A stretch of DNA of 20,943 bases from JALUUH01 sp964636675 (lineage in GTDB: Bacteria; Pseudomonadota; Gammaproteobacteria; S012-40): positions 1 to 20,943 of the forward strand of contig CAZWUO010000047.1 in the NCBI GenBank assembly GCA_964636675.1, written 5' to 3'. Shown piece after piece: positions 1 to 7,626 of the stretch (position 1 is its first letter; every line of letters begins with the position of its first letter). The translations under genes and the position numbers were made by a program. The notes below the pieces were generated by a model that was given only the letters and a program-made list of their open reading frames with translations, was not told where the DNA came from and ran no database searches.

Positions 1-13
1 TCACACTTATAAG

Positions 14-52
14 CGCACTCTGCATGCCGTCCAACTGCGGATTCTAGGTTAA
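14..52. repeat. Intergenic palindromic repeat, copy A
   Basis: About 39 bp starting CGCACTCTGCATGC match positions 2177-2215 at roughly 30 of 39 bases by hand alignment. The right arm at 36-48 (TGCGGATTCTAGG) is nearly the exact reverse complement (12 of 13) of the left arm of copy B at 2168-2180. The two copies therefore look like one family of inverted repeat. The left arm of this copy (about 5-17) is more diverged. The copy lies just upstream of a terminator and outside any gene I can see. It could be a REP/MITE-like element or a conserved transcript hairpin. Confidence 0.5.
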
Positions 53-59
53 ACCTAAG

Positions 60-88
60 AGCCGTAATAGTCATATTACGGCTTTTTT
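60..88 (+). terminator. Rho-independent terminator
   Basis: A perfect 10-bp stem (60-69 AGCCGTAATA, 74-83 TATTACGGCT) has a 4-nt loop GTCA and is followed by six T's at 83-88. It ends a plus-strand transcript whose gene lies to the left of the window. Confidence 0.85.
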
Positions 89-171
89 GCGTCTGGCCCG
101 TGTGTTTGCCACGCGAACTATTCGTCCTTCGCCTAAGACACCATTGCCGGTGTCAGTTACAATGCTCAATG

Positions 172-209
172 CACCTTATAAGCCGTTTAACTGATAATTC
201 CAGGTTTAA
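172..209. repeat. Possible degenerate third copy of the intergenic repeat
   Basis: The string CTTATAAGC, then after a gap AACTG..GATTC.AGGTT.AA, recalls copy A (2-52) with about 13 bp missing from the middle. The match is short and AT-rich, so it may be chance. It runs right up to the start of the HDOD gene. Confidence 0.2.
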
Positions 210-212
210 TTA

Positions 213-1067
213 ATGGATATTAATGAGCTCCGTGAAGAGATATTGGACGATGTAAGACATGGGCGCAAAGATTTGCCCGGATTACCCGATATCGCCGTGC
301 GGGTACAACGAGTGGTTAGCAATGAAAATTGCACGGTTGCTGAGCTAGCAAAAATTATTCAATCAGATTTACCCCTGGCCGGAAGAATTGTGCAGATCGC
401 TAATAGCCCGTTATATCGTGGTCTTATACCGGTAGAGAATAGTCATGCTGCGATATCTCGGCTTGGTTTGAATGTCACCCGAAACTTGGTCACTAGTTTT
501 GCACTACGCCGAGTTTTCCTCACGAAAAACTCTCTAGCTATAACGGTGATTGAAGATCTTTGGAAGCATAGCGTAAAAGTTGCCGCAGTGGCTTTTACTT
601 TAGCGCGTATTTCTCCAACGCTTAATCCTGATCAGGCGATGTTAGCCGGTTTATTACATGATATCGGTTTACTTTCTTTATTAAGTTTTGCGGATGAAAA
701 ACCTTATCTCATTGCGGATCAAACATTTTATGACAGCGTTGCACGTGCTTTATGTATTGAGCTTGGTTGTACTGTTTTACGCCAATGGAGGTTTGATCCC
801 ATTTTTGAGGAAGTGGTCAAAAATGCAGAAAACTGGGATAGGCCTGTCGCTGAGGGGGATGAAAACCCAGATTATGCAGACGTCATTATTGTAGCGCATT
901 GGCATGCTGCGTTTGGAGATAATCGAGCGAATGACTTGCCAAAATTGGAAGCGTTGCCAGTGATAAAAAAATTCCCTGTTTTTTCGCTGGGGCCGGCGGC
1001 GAGCATTGAGCTATTAAAAGAAGCACAAGAAGAAATTCATGAGCTACAAGCGCTGTTAAATCAGTAA
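213..1067 (+). CDS. HDOD domain signalling protein
   Basis: A 284-residue cytoplasmic protein made almost entirely of an HDOD domain, the divergent relative of HD phosphohydrolase domains found in bacterial signalling proteins. The N-terminal part shows the family pattern LPGLPDIAVRV (21-31) and SDLPLAGRIVQIANSPLYR (51-69). His119 (LWKHS) and the HDIG motif (149-152) follow. There is no membrane segment or second output domain. HDOD proteins are linked to control of motility, biofilm and two-component systems, but the ligand or partner of this one cannot be inferred. The ATG at 213 gives the complete domain; only a weak purine patch lies upstream. It is followed closely by the convergent rsgA (7 bp between stops), so it is probably a single-gene unit. 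Whether it hydrolyses anything is not shown by sequence; most HDOD proteins are thought not to. Confidence 0.9.
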   Translation: MDINELREEILDDVRHGRKDLPGLPDIAVRVQRVVSNENCTVAELAKIIQSDLPLAGRIVQIANSPLYRGLIPVENSHAAISRLGLNVTRNLVTSFALRRVFLTKNSLAITVIEDLWKHSVKVAAVAFTLARISPTLNPDQAMLAGLLHDIGLLSLLSFADEKPYLIADQTFYDSVARALCIELGCTVLRQWRFDPIFEEVVKNAENWDRPVAEGDENPDYADVIIVAHWHAAFGDNRANDLPKLEALPVIKKFPVFSLGPAASIELLKEAQEEIHELQALLNQ

Positions 1068-1074
1068 ATCCTGG

Positions 1075-2088
1075 TTATTTGTTTTTTAATTTCTGCATGA
1101 TAGTTTGATAGTTTGATAGTCTTTGTGGGTGAATGAGTCCGTTTTCCACGGCGGTTTTAATGGCACACCCCGGTTCTTGTTTATGGCTGCAATTACTGAA
1201 TTTACAGCGTCCCAGATGTTGTTTGAATTCCTTAAACCCAAAAATGATGCGTGGTTCAGGAATATTCCATAATCCAAAGTCACGTACTCCGGGTGAATCT
1301 ATAATGCTACCGCCACCTGACAAATGATATAGCCTGGAAGCACTCGTTGTGTGTTTTCCAAGATGGGTGTTTTGAGCTAACTCGCCCACTTGAATATTAA
1401 TATCTGGTAATAAGGTATTTATTGTCGAAGATTTTCCCACCCCAGACTGGCCAACGAGGATGCTGGTTTGATTGCGCAATAATAAACGCAGTTCTTGGAT
1501 GCCAATGTTTTGTTTGACGGAAATAGAATGTGTCGTGTAGCCAATGTCTTCGTAAATTCTTAATAAGTTATTTACTTCGGTATGTTGTCGGTCTAAAAAT
1601 AAATCAATTTTATTCGCAATAATGATGGCTTTGATCTTGGCTTCTTCTATTGCAACAAGATATTGATCGAGCAAGGTAGGTTGTAATTCGGGAAATGGAG
1701 AGAACAATATAATTATTTGGTCAATATTTGCTGCAACGGCTTTGGTATCACCGCTATTCATTGGGCGTTCGAGCAAATTGTCGCGGGGTTTGCAAGCCAC
1801 AACGACACCGCTGTTTTCGTCAATGCGTTGCCAAGCTACCCGGTCACCGACAACGATGCTTCCAAGATTTTGCCGTGCATGGCATACCCGGTGACAGTTA
1901 GATTCATCTTCTACCACGAGTTTGACGCCATAATTTGCGATAACCAGCCCGGATTGTTCGTGTCCGAGTTGATCAGGCGTAAGATGTTCCATTTCGCGGT
2001 TTTGTTTTTTCTGGGCGCGTTCTAGTCTTTCATCCTGAATTTTCTTCAGTCGCCAAGCCTGTCTATTAGAAATTTTGCGTTTTGACAT
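1075..2088 (-). CDS. rsgA: Small ribosomal subunit biogenesis GTPase RsgA
   Basis: A 337-residue circularly permuted GTPase that works in late 30S subunit maturation. Visible parts in order are: a basic N-terminal extension (MSKRKISNRQAWRLKK), an OB-fold region (about 45-105), the permuted G4 motif NKID (159-162), the P-loop GQSGVGKSS (213-221), the G3-type DSPGVRDFG (264-272), and the C-terminal zinc knuckle with Cys295, Cys300, His302 and Cys308. Length is typical of gammaproteobacterial RsgA (about 340-350). Divergence from orn across a 196-bp gap is the conserved E. coli arrangement. The ATG at 2088 has no clear Shine-Dalgarno sequence, but the start of the protein matches the family. Confidence 0.97.
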   Translation of the reverse strand: MSKRKISNRQAWRLKKIQDERLERAQKKQNREMEHLTPDQLGHEQSGLVIANYGVKLVVEDESNCHRVCHARQNLGSIVVGDRVAWQRIDENSGVVVACKPRDNLLERPMNSGDTKAVAANIDQIIILFSPFPELQPTLLDQYLVAIEEAKIKAIIIANKIDLFLDRQHTEVNNLLRIYEDIGYTTHSISVKQNIGIQELRLLLRNQTSILVGQSGVGKSSTINTLLPDINIQVGELAQNTHLGKHTTSASRLYHLSGGGSIIDSPGVRDFGLWNIPEPRIIFGFKEFKQHLGRCKFSNCSHKQEPGCAIKTAVENGLIHPQRLSNYQTIMQKLKNK

Positions 2089-2167
2089 ATAATCTTTACG
2101 GTAGTCGAGTGTATAAGTTTAGCTTAAAAATGGTTTGACTAACATACACATTGTCCACGTTGTTGAA

Positions 2168-2215
2168 CCTAGATTCCGCACGCTGTATGCTTCTCAACTG
2201 CGAATTTTAGGATAA
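2168..2215. repeat. Intergenic palindromic repeat, copy B
   Basis: An imperfect hairpin pairs CCTAGATTCCGCA (2168-2180) with TGCGAATTTTAGG (2199-2211). The stem is 13 positions with two mismatches and one G-T pair, around an 18-nt loop. It lies in the rsgA/orn divergent intergenic region. Positions 2177-2215 match copy A (14-52) at about 77%. Because both arms and the loop are shared, this is a repeat family and not two unrelated hairpins. Confidence 0.5.
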
Positions 2216-2284
2216 TCAATAGGCCGTGATCCTTTGGAGAGGGTTATAACACGCATAATTAACTGAAGGTGGTGAGCGTTTACG

Positions 2285-2830
2285 ATGCTAAAACATGAAA
2301 ATAATTTGATATGGATAGACTTGGAAATGACGGGTTTGAACCCGGATAAGGACGTCATTATTGAAATCGCGACGATAGTAACAAATGCTCAATTAGAAAT
2401 TCTGGCTGAAGGCCCTGTTTTTGCGATAAAACAGTCAACAGAGATAATGGATGGCATGGATGACTGGAATACGACGCAACACGGGCAATCAGGTCTAACC
2501 CAACGGGTGCTTGCAAGCAGCGATAGTATGGAAGCCGCTGAACAAGCGACTTTAGAGTTTTTAGCGACATGGGTTTCCGCAAAAAAATCACCGATGTGTG
2601 GCAATAGTATATGCCAAGATCGACGGTTTTTGGTTCGTGGTATGCCGAGTTTAGAAGCTTTTTTTCACTATAGAAACCTCGATGTAAGCACCTTAAAAGA
2701 ACTTGCGGCGCGTTGGGCGCCTGAGGTTTACAACGGGATAAAAAAATCAGAGGCTCACTTAGCCATGGATGATATAAAAGAATCGATTAAGGAACTTCAG
2801 TATTACCGCGAGCATTTTCTGAAATATTAG
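2285..2830 (+). CDS. orn: Oligoribonuclease (3'-5' exonuclease)
   Basis: A 181-residue DEDDh exonuclease that degrades RNA dinucleotides and very short oligonucleotides, including the pGpG product of c-di-GMP breakdown in relatives. Catalytic positions are all present: Asp12 and Glu14 in WIDLEMTGL, Asp112 in CQDRRF, and His158 and Asp163 in HLAMDDIKES. Length equals the E. coli enzyme. The start at 2285 is supported by a strong purine-rich ribosome site (GAAGGTGGTGAG, 2265-2276). It is divergent from rsgA and convergent with queG, as in many gammaproteobacteria. Confidence 0.98.
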   Translation: MLKHENNLIWIDLEMTGLNPDKDVIIEIATIVTNAQLEILAEGPVFAIKQSTEIMDGMDDWNTTQHGQSGLTQRVLASSDSMEAAEQATLEFLATWVSAKKSPMCGNSICQDRRFLVRGMPSLEAFFHYRNLDVSTLKELAARWAPEVYNGIKKSEAHLAMDDIKESIKELQYYREHFLKY

Positions 2831-2876
2831 GCGTGGCTGTGCTGCATTAAAAGCTTCTGGCACCGGTTTATGGGGG

Positions 2877-3986
2877 TTAACCGGGAGGATGGACATCATG
2901 TTGTGTTAAGGCCCATAAGACATGTTCGATCACAAGGTTTGATGGGTCGTTTAAGCGTGCGATTAAAACATTGATAAGCTCCGGTGTCGTGTTGGCGTTG
3001 CCTAAGGCGACGGCAATATTTCTTAACCAACGTTCATAGCCTATGCGACGAATTGCAGAGCCTTCGGTTTTGCTCAAAAACTCTTCTTCAGTCCATTGAA
3101 AGCCCTCAATTGCAGATAAATCGTCGAGTTGATGACGCGGCAGGAAATCTTGTTCCTGGGTAAGATTTGCGAAACGATTCCATGGGCAGAACAACTGGCA
3201 GTCGTCGCAGCCGTAGATTCTATTGCCTATTTGCTTGCGGAACTCTTTGGGGATGGCGCCTTTTAACTCGATTGTTAAATACGAAATACAACGCCTTGCA
3301 TCTACTATATAAGGTGCGATGATAGCCTTGGTAGGGCATACATCCAAACATTTAGAACAGGTGCCACAATGGTTTTCCACAGCCTGGTCTATAACCAGCG
3401 GCAGATCGACATAAATTTCTCCAAGAAAAAACCAAGAACCTTCTTCTCTACACAGTAAGTTGCTATGTTTGCCTATCCAACCTTGTCCTGATTTTGCGGC
3501 AATTTCTTTTTCCAATACTGGAGCGCTATCGACAAACACACGATAGGATAAGTGACCGGCCTGTTGTTTTATTTTTTCAGCGAGTTTTTGCAGACGTTTG
3601 CGCATGAGCTTATGATAATCACGGCCGAGTGCATAACGCGAAATGTATGCCGCTGTACCATCATCGAGTTTCTCTATTGACGCCGCATTTGCGCCCGGTA
3701 AATAATTCATGCGTGCTGAAATGATCCGAATTGTCCCAGGGATTAATTTTTCAGGCTGCGAACGTTTATCTCCGTGGTGTTGCATGTATGCCATTTCGCC
3801 GTGCATTTTTTGTTGTAGCCAGGTTTCAAGCCGCAGTTTCGCTACGGATAAATCAGTGTCAGTGATGCCGATCGACTGGAAGCCGAGTTCTAGGCCCCAA
3901 CGTTTTATTTGTGCGGAAAATTCTTGGCTAGCGAAGTTATCGGGCGAAAAGTTATCGGGCGAAATCGTTTTTACACTCATGTTCAT
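2877..3986 (-). CDS. queG: Epoxyqueuosine reductase QueG
   Basis: A 369-residue cobalamin-dependent iron-sulfur enzyme for the last step of queuosine synthesis on tRNA (epoxyqueuosine to queuosine). The conserved catalytic-type stretch FVDSAPVLEKEIAAKSG is at 151-167. Two [4Fe-4S] sets are complete: Cys207, Cys210, Cys213, Cys217 and Cys233, Cys260, Cys263, Cys267. The C-terminal 60 residues are a HEAT-like helical segment. The first 18 residues precede the family core and contain a five-residue tandem duplication (SPDNF/SPDNF). Met1 and Met3 are both possible starts and neither has a clear Shine-Dalgarno. It is divergent from nnr, as in E. coli. Confidence 0.97.
   Translation of the reverse strand: MNMSVKTISPDNFSPDNFASQEFSAQIKRWGLELGFQSIGITDTDLSVAKLRLETWLQQKMHGEMAYMQHHGDKRSQPEKLIPGTIRIISARMNYLPGANAASIEKLDDGTAAYISRYALGRDYHKLMRKRLQKLAEKIKQQAGHLSYRVFVDSAPVLEKEIAAKSGQGWIGKHSNLLCREEGSWFFLGEIYVDLPLVIDQAVENHCGTCSKCLDVCPTKAIIAPYIVDARRCISYLTIELKGAIPKEFRKQIGNRIYGCDDCQLFCPWNRFANLTQEQDFLPRHQLDDLSAIEGFQWTEEEFLSKTEGSAIRRIGYERWLRNIAVALGNANTTPELINVLIARLNDPSNLVIEHVLWALTQHDVHPPG
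3935..3964. repeat. 15-bp perfect tandem duplication inside queG
   Basis: AGTTATCGGGCGAAA occurs twice back to back (3935-3949 and 3950-3964). It is in frame and duplicates five codons near the N-terminus of QueG, ahead of the conserved core. The copies are identical, so the event is recent or the region is slippage-prone. Confidence 0.95.
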
Positions 3987-4092
3987 TTATTACTATGGAT
4001 AGTCATATTCTGGTTGTTTTTGCGTCCATCTTGGTTTTGTCTGGGTTTGCTTAAATTGGGTGGTTTTACAGTGCTAAATTTTAGTGACTTTG

Positions 4093-4101
4093 TGGTATAT
4101 T
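4093..4101 (+). promoter_or_regulatory. Possible extended -10 promoter for nnr
   Basis: TGGTATATT at 4093-4101 fits an extended -10 element (TG, one base, then TATATT). No convincing -35 is present. Transcription would begin near 4108, only about three bases before the nnr ATG at 4111, which would make the message almost leaderless. Confidence 0.35.
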
Positions 4102-4110
4102 TTAACACAT

Positions 4111-5631
4111 ATGGTTAAGCTGATACTGCCAGCGGATATCAATTTGTATACCGCACAACAATCCCGTGTACTGGATCAACTCGTTATTAATGAGTATGGT
4201 ATTCCTGGCTTTGAATTAATGCAGCGCGCCGCGCTTGCCTGCTTCAATATCGCGTATCGTTTGTGGCCGGATTCGAGAAACGCGCTTGTTCTGTGTGGTA
4301 TCGGTAATAACGGAGGTGATGGTTATCTTATCGCAATCCTTTGCAAGCAGCATGGTTTAAATGTGAATGTCCTTCAGGTCGGTGATCTCGGGCGCCAAAA
4401 AGGTGATGCATTAACCGCGCGGAAAGCTTTAGAGAAAGCTGGCATAGCGCTATTGCCTTATCAAAATCCAGCAGCCATGAATACCCTGATCCATAAAGCT
4501 GACATTGTATATGATGCGTTATTGGGCAGCGGAATCGCTAGGGAAGTGACATCCTTTTGGAAAGAAGTGATTTTAGGTGTTAATCAACACCGGGCTCCGA
4601 CGATCGCAGTGGATATTCCATCGGGATTACATGCTGATACCGGCGCACCGCTCGGAATATGTATCGAGGCGGACACGACTATTAGTTTTATGAGCAAAAA
4701 AAGAGGTTTATATTCCGGTTACGGTCCGCAAGCGAGTGGTAAAGTTTATTTTGATGATCTTAGCGTCCCACACCGGATATATTCTGCGTTACCCACGGAT
4801 GCGGCGTTGCTAACGACTCAGTGCATTACACAAATGTTTCAACCTCGAAGCAAGTTAGTGCACAAAGGAAGTTATGGACATGCACTCTTAGTGGGTGGCG
4901 ATGTGGGGATGTCGGGTGCCATTCAACTGGCGGCCAAAGCGGCATTGCGGTGTGGCGCAGGGATGGCATCGGTTATTACTCGAAAAGAACATGTTCAAGC
5001 GACCACCCAGGCGCAGCCTGAACTCATGTGTCATGCTTACCCTGATGCCGTAAACTATCAGCAGTTGCTGGGCAAAGTTTCGGCGATTGCAATCGGGCCG
5101 GGATTAGGACTTTCACGATGGGGACAAACACTATTCCAACGCGTATTGGAAAGTAAAAAAATTAAAATTATTGATGCCGATGCGTTAACTTGCTTAGCCC
5201 AAAATAGCGCTAAAAATGACAATTGGATACTGACACCTCACCCGGGTGAAGCGGCTAGATTACTGGATACGAGTGTTGCCCAAATACAAGACGATAGGTT
5301 TGCAGCTGTAGCTGCGATACAACATAAATATGGCGGGGTATGCATCTTAAAAGGAGCGGGCAGTGTGATCTATGACGGTCAGCAATACCTTGTTTGTCCA
5401 TTTGGAAACCCAGGCATGGCCAGCGCAGGCATGGGTGATACATTAACTGGTATACTGGTATCGATCGCTGCGCAAGCTAAGCGGAAGAAACTATCGTTGA
5501 TGGATATCGCAGCTATTGGGGTTACGGTGCACTCTGTAGCGGGAGATTGGGCTGCGCGACAGGGTGAGTACGGCATGCTGGCGAGTGATGTGATTGAACA
5601 GATTCGTTGTGTGCTTAATCACCATGGCTGA
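4111..5631 (+). CDS. nnr: Bifunctional NAD(P)HX epimerase / ADP-dependent NAD(P)HX dehydratase
   Basis: A two-domain metabolite-repair enzyme of 506 residues. The N-terminal YjeF/NnrE domain epimerises hydrated NAD(P)H and shows GNNGGDG (65-71), DALLGSGI (135-142) and VDIPSGL (167-173). The C-terminal NnrD domain dehydrates the S form. It shows KGSYGHALLVGG (252-263), GPGLG (329-333), TPHPGEAARLL (375-385) and the catalytic-loop pattern GNPGMASAGMGD (432-443). I chose the ATG at 4111. An in-frame GTG at 4084 would add nine residues with no family match, and a -10-like box lies between the two starts. The gene overlaps tsaE or abuts it, depending on the tsaE start, and both are probably co-transcribed. 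Confidence 0.96.
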   Translation: MVKLILPADINLYTAQQSRVLDQLVINEYGIPGFELMQRAALACFNIAYRLWPDSRNALVLCGIGNNGGDGYLIAILCKQHGLNVNVLQVGDLGRQKGDALTARKALEKAGIALLPYQNPAAMNTLIHKADIVYDALLGSGIAREVTSFWKEVILGVNQHRAPTIAVDIPSGLHADTGAPLGICIEADTTISFMSKKRGLYSGYGPQASGKVYFDDLSVPHRIYSALPTDAALLTTQCITQMFQPRSKLVHKGSYGHALLVGGDVGMSGAIQLAAKAALRCGAGMASVITRKEHVQATTQAQPELMCHAYPDAVNYQQLLGKVSAIAIGPGLGLSRWGQTLFQRVLESKKIKIIDADALTCLAQNSAKNDNWILTPHPGEAARLLDTSVAQIQDDRFAAVAAIQHKYGGVCILKGAGSVIYDGQQYLVCPFGNPGMASAGMGDTLTGILVSIAAQAKRKKLSLMDIAAIGVTVHSVAGDWAARQGEYGMLASDVIEQIRCVLNHHG

Positions 5632-6124
5632 GAGTATGCGGCTGGTGCTCGCGCAAGAGAAGGACACCATGGCGTTGGCAGCGGTTATGGCAACCCTGAT
5701 AACAGAAATTAAACCTGGAATGGTAGTTTTTTTACATGGCGAACTCGGTGTCGGCAAAACCACTTTTGTACGTGGTTTTTTGCGCGCGCTAGGGTATCAA
5801 AAAGCGGTTAAAAGTCCAACATACACCTTGGTTGAGAATTACGAATGTGCGGGAAAAGATATTTTTCATTTTGACTTATATCGTTTAGCTGATCCCGAAG
5901 AACTTGAATTTATGGGCATTCGCGATTATTTTAGGGAGCAAAGCATTTGCTTTGTTGAGTGGCCAGATAAAGGGCAAGGATTTATCTCAGTTGCTGACAT
6001 TGAAATTACCCTTCAATATGCACCAGAGCAAAGTCGTTGCTTTTTTTGTAGCGCGAAGAGCGCAACAGGGCGCCAAATAGCGAAAAAACTATTTGAGGTA
6101 TATGGATTAAATAATGCATCTTAA
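5624..6124 (+). CDS. tsaE: tRNA threonylcarbamoyladenosine biosynthesis ATPase TsaE
   Basis: A small P-loop ATPase that works with TsaB and TsaD in adding the t6A modification at position 37 of ANN-decoding tRNAs. From the ATG at 5624 the protein has 166 residues, with the Walker A GELGVGKTT at 39-47, SPTYTLVE at 64-71, HFDLYRLADPEELEFMGIRD at 82-101 and VEWPDKG at 111-117. These closely resemble E. coli TsaE. Three starts are possible. The one at 5594 reads far into nnr and is unlikely. The ATG at 5624 overlaps nnr by 8 bp, and the ATG at 5636 begins just after the nnr stop. The last two differ by four residues and cannot be separated by ribosome-site strength. Confidence 0.95.
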   Translation: MAESMRLVLAQEKDTMALAAVMATLITEIKPGMVVFLHGELGVGKTTFVRGFLRALGYQKAVKSPTYTLVENYECAGKDIFHFDLYRLADPEELEFMGIRDYFREQSICFVEWPDKGQGFISVADIEITLQYAPEQSRCFFCSAKSATGRQIAKKLFEVYGLNNAS

Positions 6125-6179
6125 TTAACGGATTAACGAGAGAATATGAGCTTGTTTATCGTTTTCTACATTTAGTTAT

Positions 6180-6207
6180 TTGAATTTATAACGGTTTTTA
6201 TTAAAAT
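6180..6207 (+). promoter_or_regulatory. Possible promoter for amiB
   Basis: TTGAAT (6180-6185), a 16-bp spacer and TAAAAT (6202-6207) form a plausible sigma-70 promoter in the 90-bp gap after tsaE. Transcription would start about one base before the amiB ATG at 6215. The region is AT-rich, so this may be chance. Confidence 0.3.
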
Positions 6208-6214
6208 ATAGAGT

Positions 6215-7555
6215 ATGACTTTTTATAAAATAGGCTTTTCAAGCATTATAATTTGCGCTGTGCTGATGTCATCGACATTATGGGCAAAAACAGCGCAAGT
6301 TACTGGCGTGCGGGTTTGGGATTCTCCGGATACCACCCGCTTGGTTTTTGATTTGAGCAAACCGATAAAACACAATGTTTTTTCATTGAAAAAACCACAT
6401 AGAATTGTCATCGACTTTAGGGACTCCAAAGTTCAAGCAGTGCTTCCTGGTGTATCACCCAGTCATCCGTTAATTAGAAATATTCGAAGTGGCGCGCGTA
6501 AAAAGAAATCAGTGCGTTTTGTGCTGGATATGAAGCAAAATGTTAAACCTATCTATTTTTCTCTGCCGCCAAACAAAGAGTATGGCCATCGCTTAGTGAT
6601 TGACCTGGATAAAACGCAAAGGCTTAATCAGCAAGCGGTGACTACTCCGTCTAAGCCTCGCGATAAATCGGCTAACAAGGTTAACAAGCCGCCCAGAGAT
6701 ATCGTCATCGCTATTGACGCTGGGCACGGCGGTGAAGACCCCGGAGCAAGAGGTAAACGGGGCACCAAAGAAAAGGATGTTGTGTTACGTATCGCGAAGC
6801 GACTCGCAAAGCTCATCGAGCAAACGCCGGGTATGACGCCTGTGGTTATTCGTACAGGTGACTATTATTTAAGCTTGCGTAAACGTATCGCAAAGGCGCG
6901 GCGGCATAAAGCAGATTTATTTGTTTCTATCCACGCTGATGCATTTAAAAATACCCGAGTGAAAGGCTCATCTGTTTATGTATTATCTGCTAGAGGTGCG
7001 TCAGATGAGGCCGCAAAATGGCTCGCAAAACGGGAAAATGCAGCGGATCTTATAGGCGGTGTCAGTTTAGAAGATAAAGATGATGTGCTTGCATCGGTAT
7101 TACTCGATTTATCCTTGAATGGAACGATCGATGTGAGTACGCGAGTAGCCAGCAAAATCTTGCGCGAGTTTAAAAAAATTGGCCCAGTACATAAACGTAC
7201 GGTGCAACATGCAGGATTTGTCGTATTAAAATCGCCGGATATTCCCTCGCTGTTGATTGAAACTGCTTTTATCTCTAATCCTCGTGAAGAGCGGAGGTTA
7301 CGCGATAAACGTTATCAGCAAAAATTAGCGAATGCGATGATGCGAGGCATACATCAGTATTTTGTTGCGAATCCTCCACCAGGTACTTTATTAGCAAAAA
7401 AAAATAATGGGAAAAAGGTTTATCTGGTTAAGCGCGGTGATACCTTGAGCAGTATCGCTGGTTTGTATAAAGTCAGTGTTCCGCACCTAAAACGCAGCAA
7501 TCAAATGACCTCAAACCGTCTACGTGTAGGGGACGCATTGACTATTCCATTTTAG
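6215..7555 (+). CDS. amiB: N-acetylmuramoyl-L-alanine amidase with AMIN and LysM domains
   Basis: An exported zinc amidase of 446 residues that cleaves the amide bond between MurNAc and the stem peptide during daughter-cell separation. A signal peptide runs to about residue 24 (hydrophobic core IIICAVLMSSTLW, cleavage near AKTA). An AMIN domain (about 28-132) is the septal targeting module. A Lys/Pro-rich linker leads to the Amidase_3 domain (about 163-385). Zinc and catalytic residues are visible: His171 (DAGHGGEDPG), Glu186 (KEKDVVLR), His240 (VSIHADAF) and Glu349 (LIETAFISN). A single LysM (403-446) ends the protein, as in Pseudomonas and Vibrio AmiB. The position after tsaE supports the AmiB assignment. 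In most gammaproteobacteria mutL follows; here it does not. Confidence 0.95.
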   Translation: MTFYKIGFSSIIICAVLMSSTLWAKTAQVTGVRVWDSPDTTRLVFDLSKPIKHNVFSLKKPHRIVIDFRDSKVQAVLPGVSPSHPLIRNIRSGARKKKSVRFVLDMKQNVKPIYFSLPPNKEYGHRLVIDLDKTQRLNQQAVTTPSKPRDKSANKVNKPPRDIVIAIDAGHGGEDPGARGKRGTKEKDVVLRIAKRLAKLIEQTPGMTPVVIRTGDYYLSLRKRIAKARRHKADLFVSIHADAFKNTRVKGSSVYVLSARGASDEAAKWLAKRENAADLIGGVSLEDKDDVLASVLLDLSLNGTIDVSTRVASKILREFKKIGPVHKRTVQHAGFVVLKSPDIPSLLIETAFISNPREERRLRDKRYQQKLANAMMRGIHQYFVANPPPGTLLAKKNNGKKVYLVKRGDTLSSIAGLYKVSVPHLKRSNQMTSNRLRVGDALTIPF

Positions 7556-7626
7556 ATTCGCTACGATCATCTAAGTCTGATCGGTTCCAAGTACAGTGAC
7601 AAATTATAGTTTTTAAGGTTATGTAA

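Noticed and set aside
137..154. Small hairpin GACACC / GGTGTC upstream of the HDOD gene
   Set aside because: A six-base stem without a T-run or conserved partner; too short to call a regulatory element.
4084..4110. GTG start giving nnr nine more residues
   Set aside because: The extra residues (MTLWYILTH) have no family counterpart, lack a ribosome site and overlap a -10-like box.
5491..5763. Minus-strand frame across the nnr/tsaE junction
   Set aside because: It overlaps two well-conserved genes in the opposite direction and has no domain of its own.
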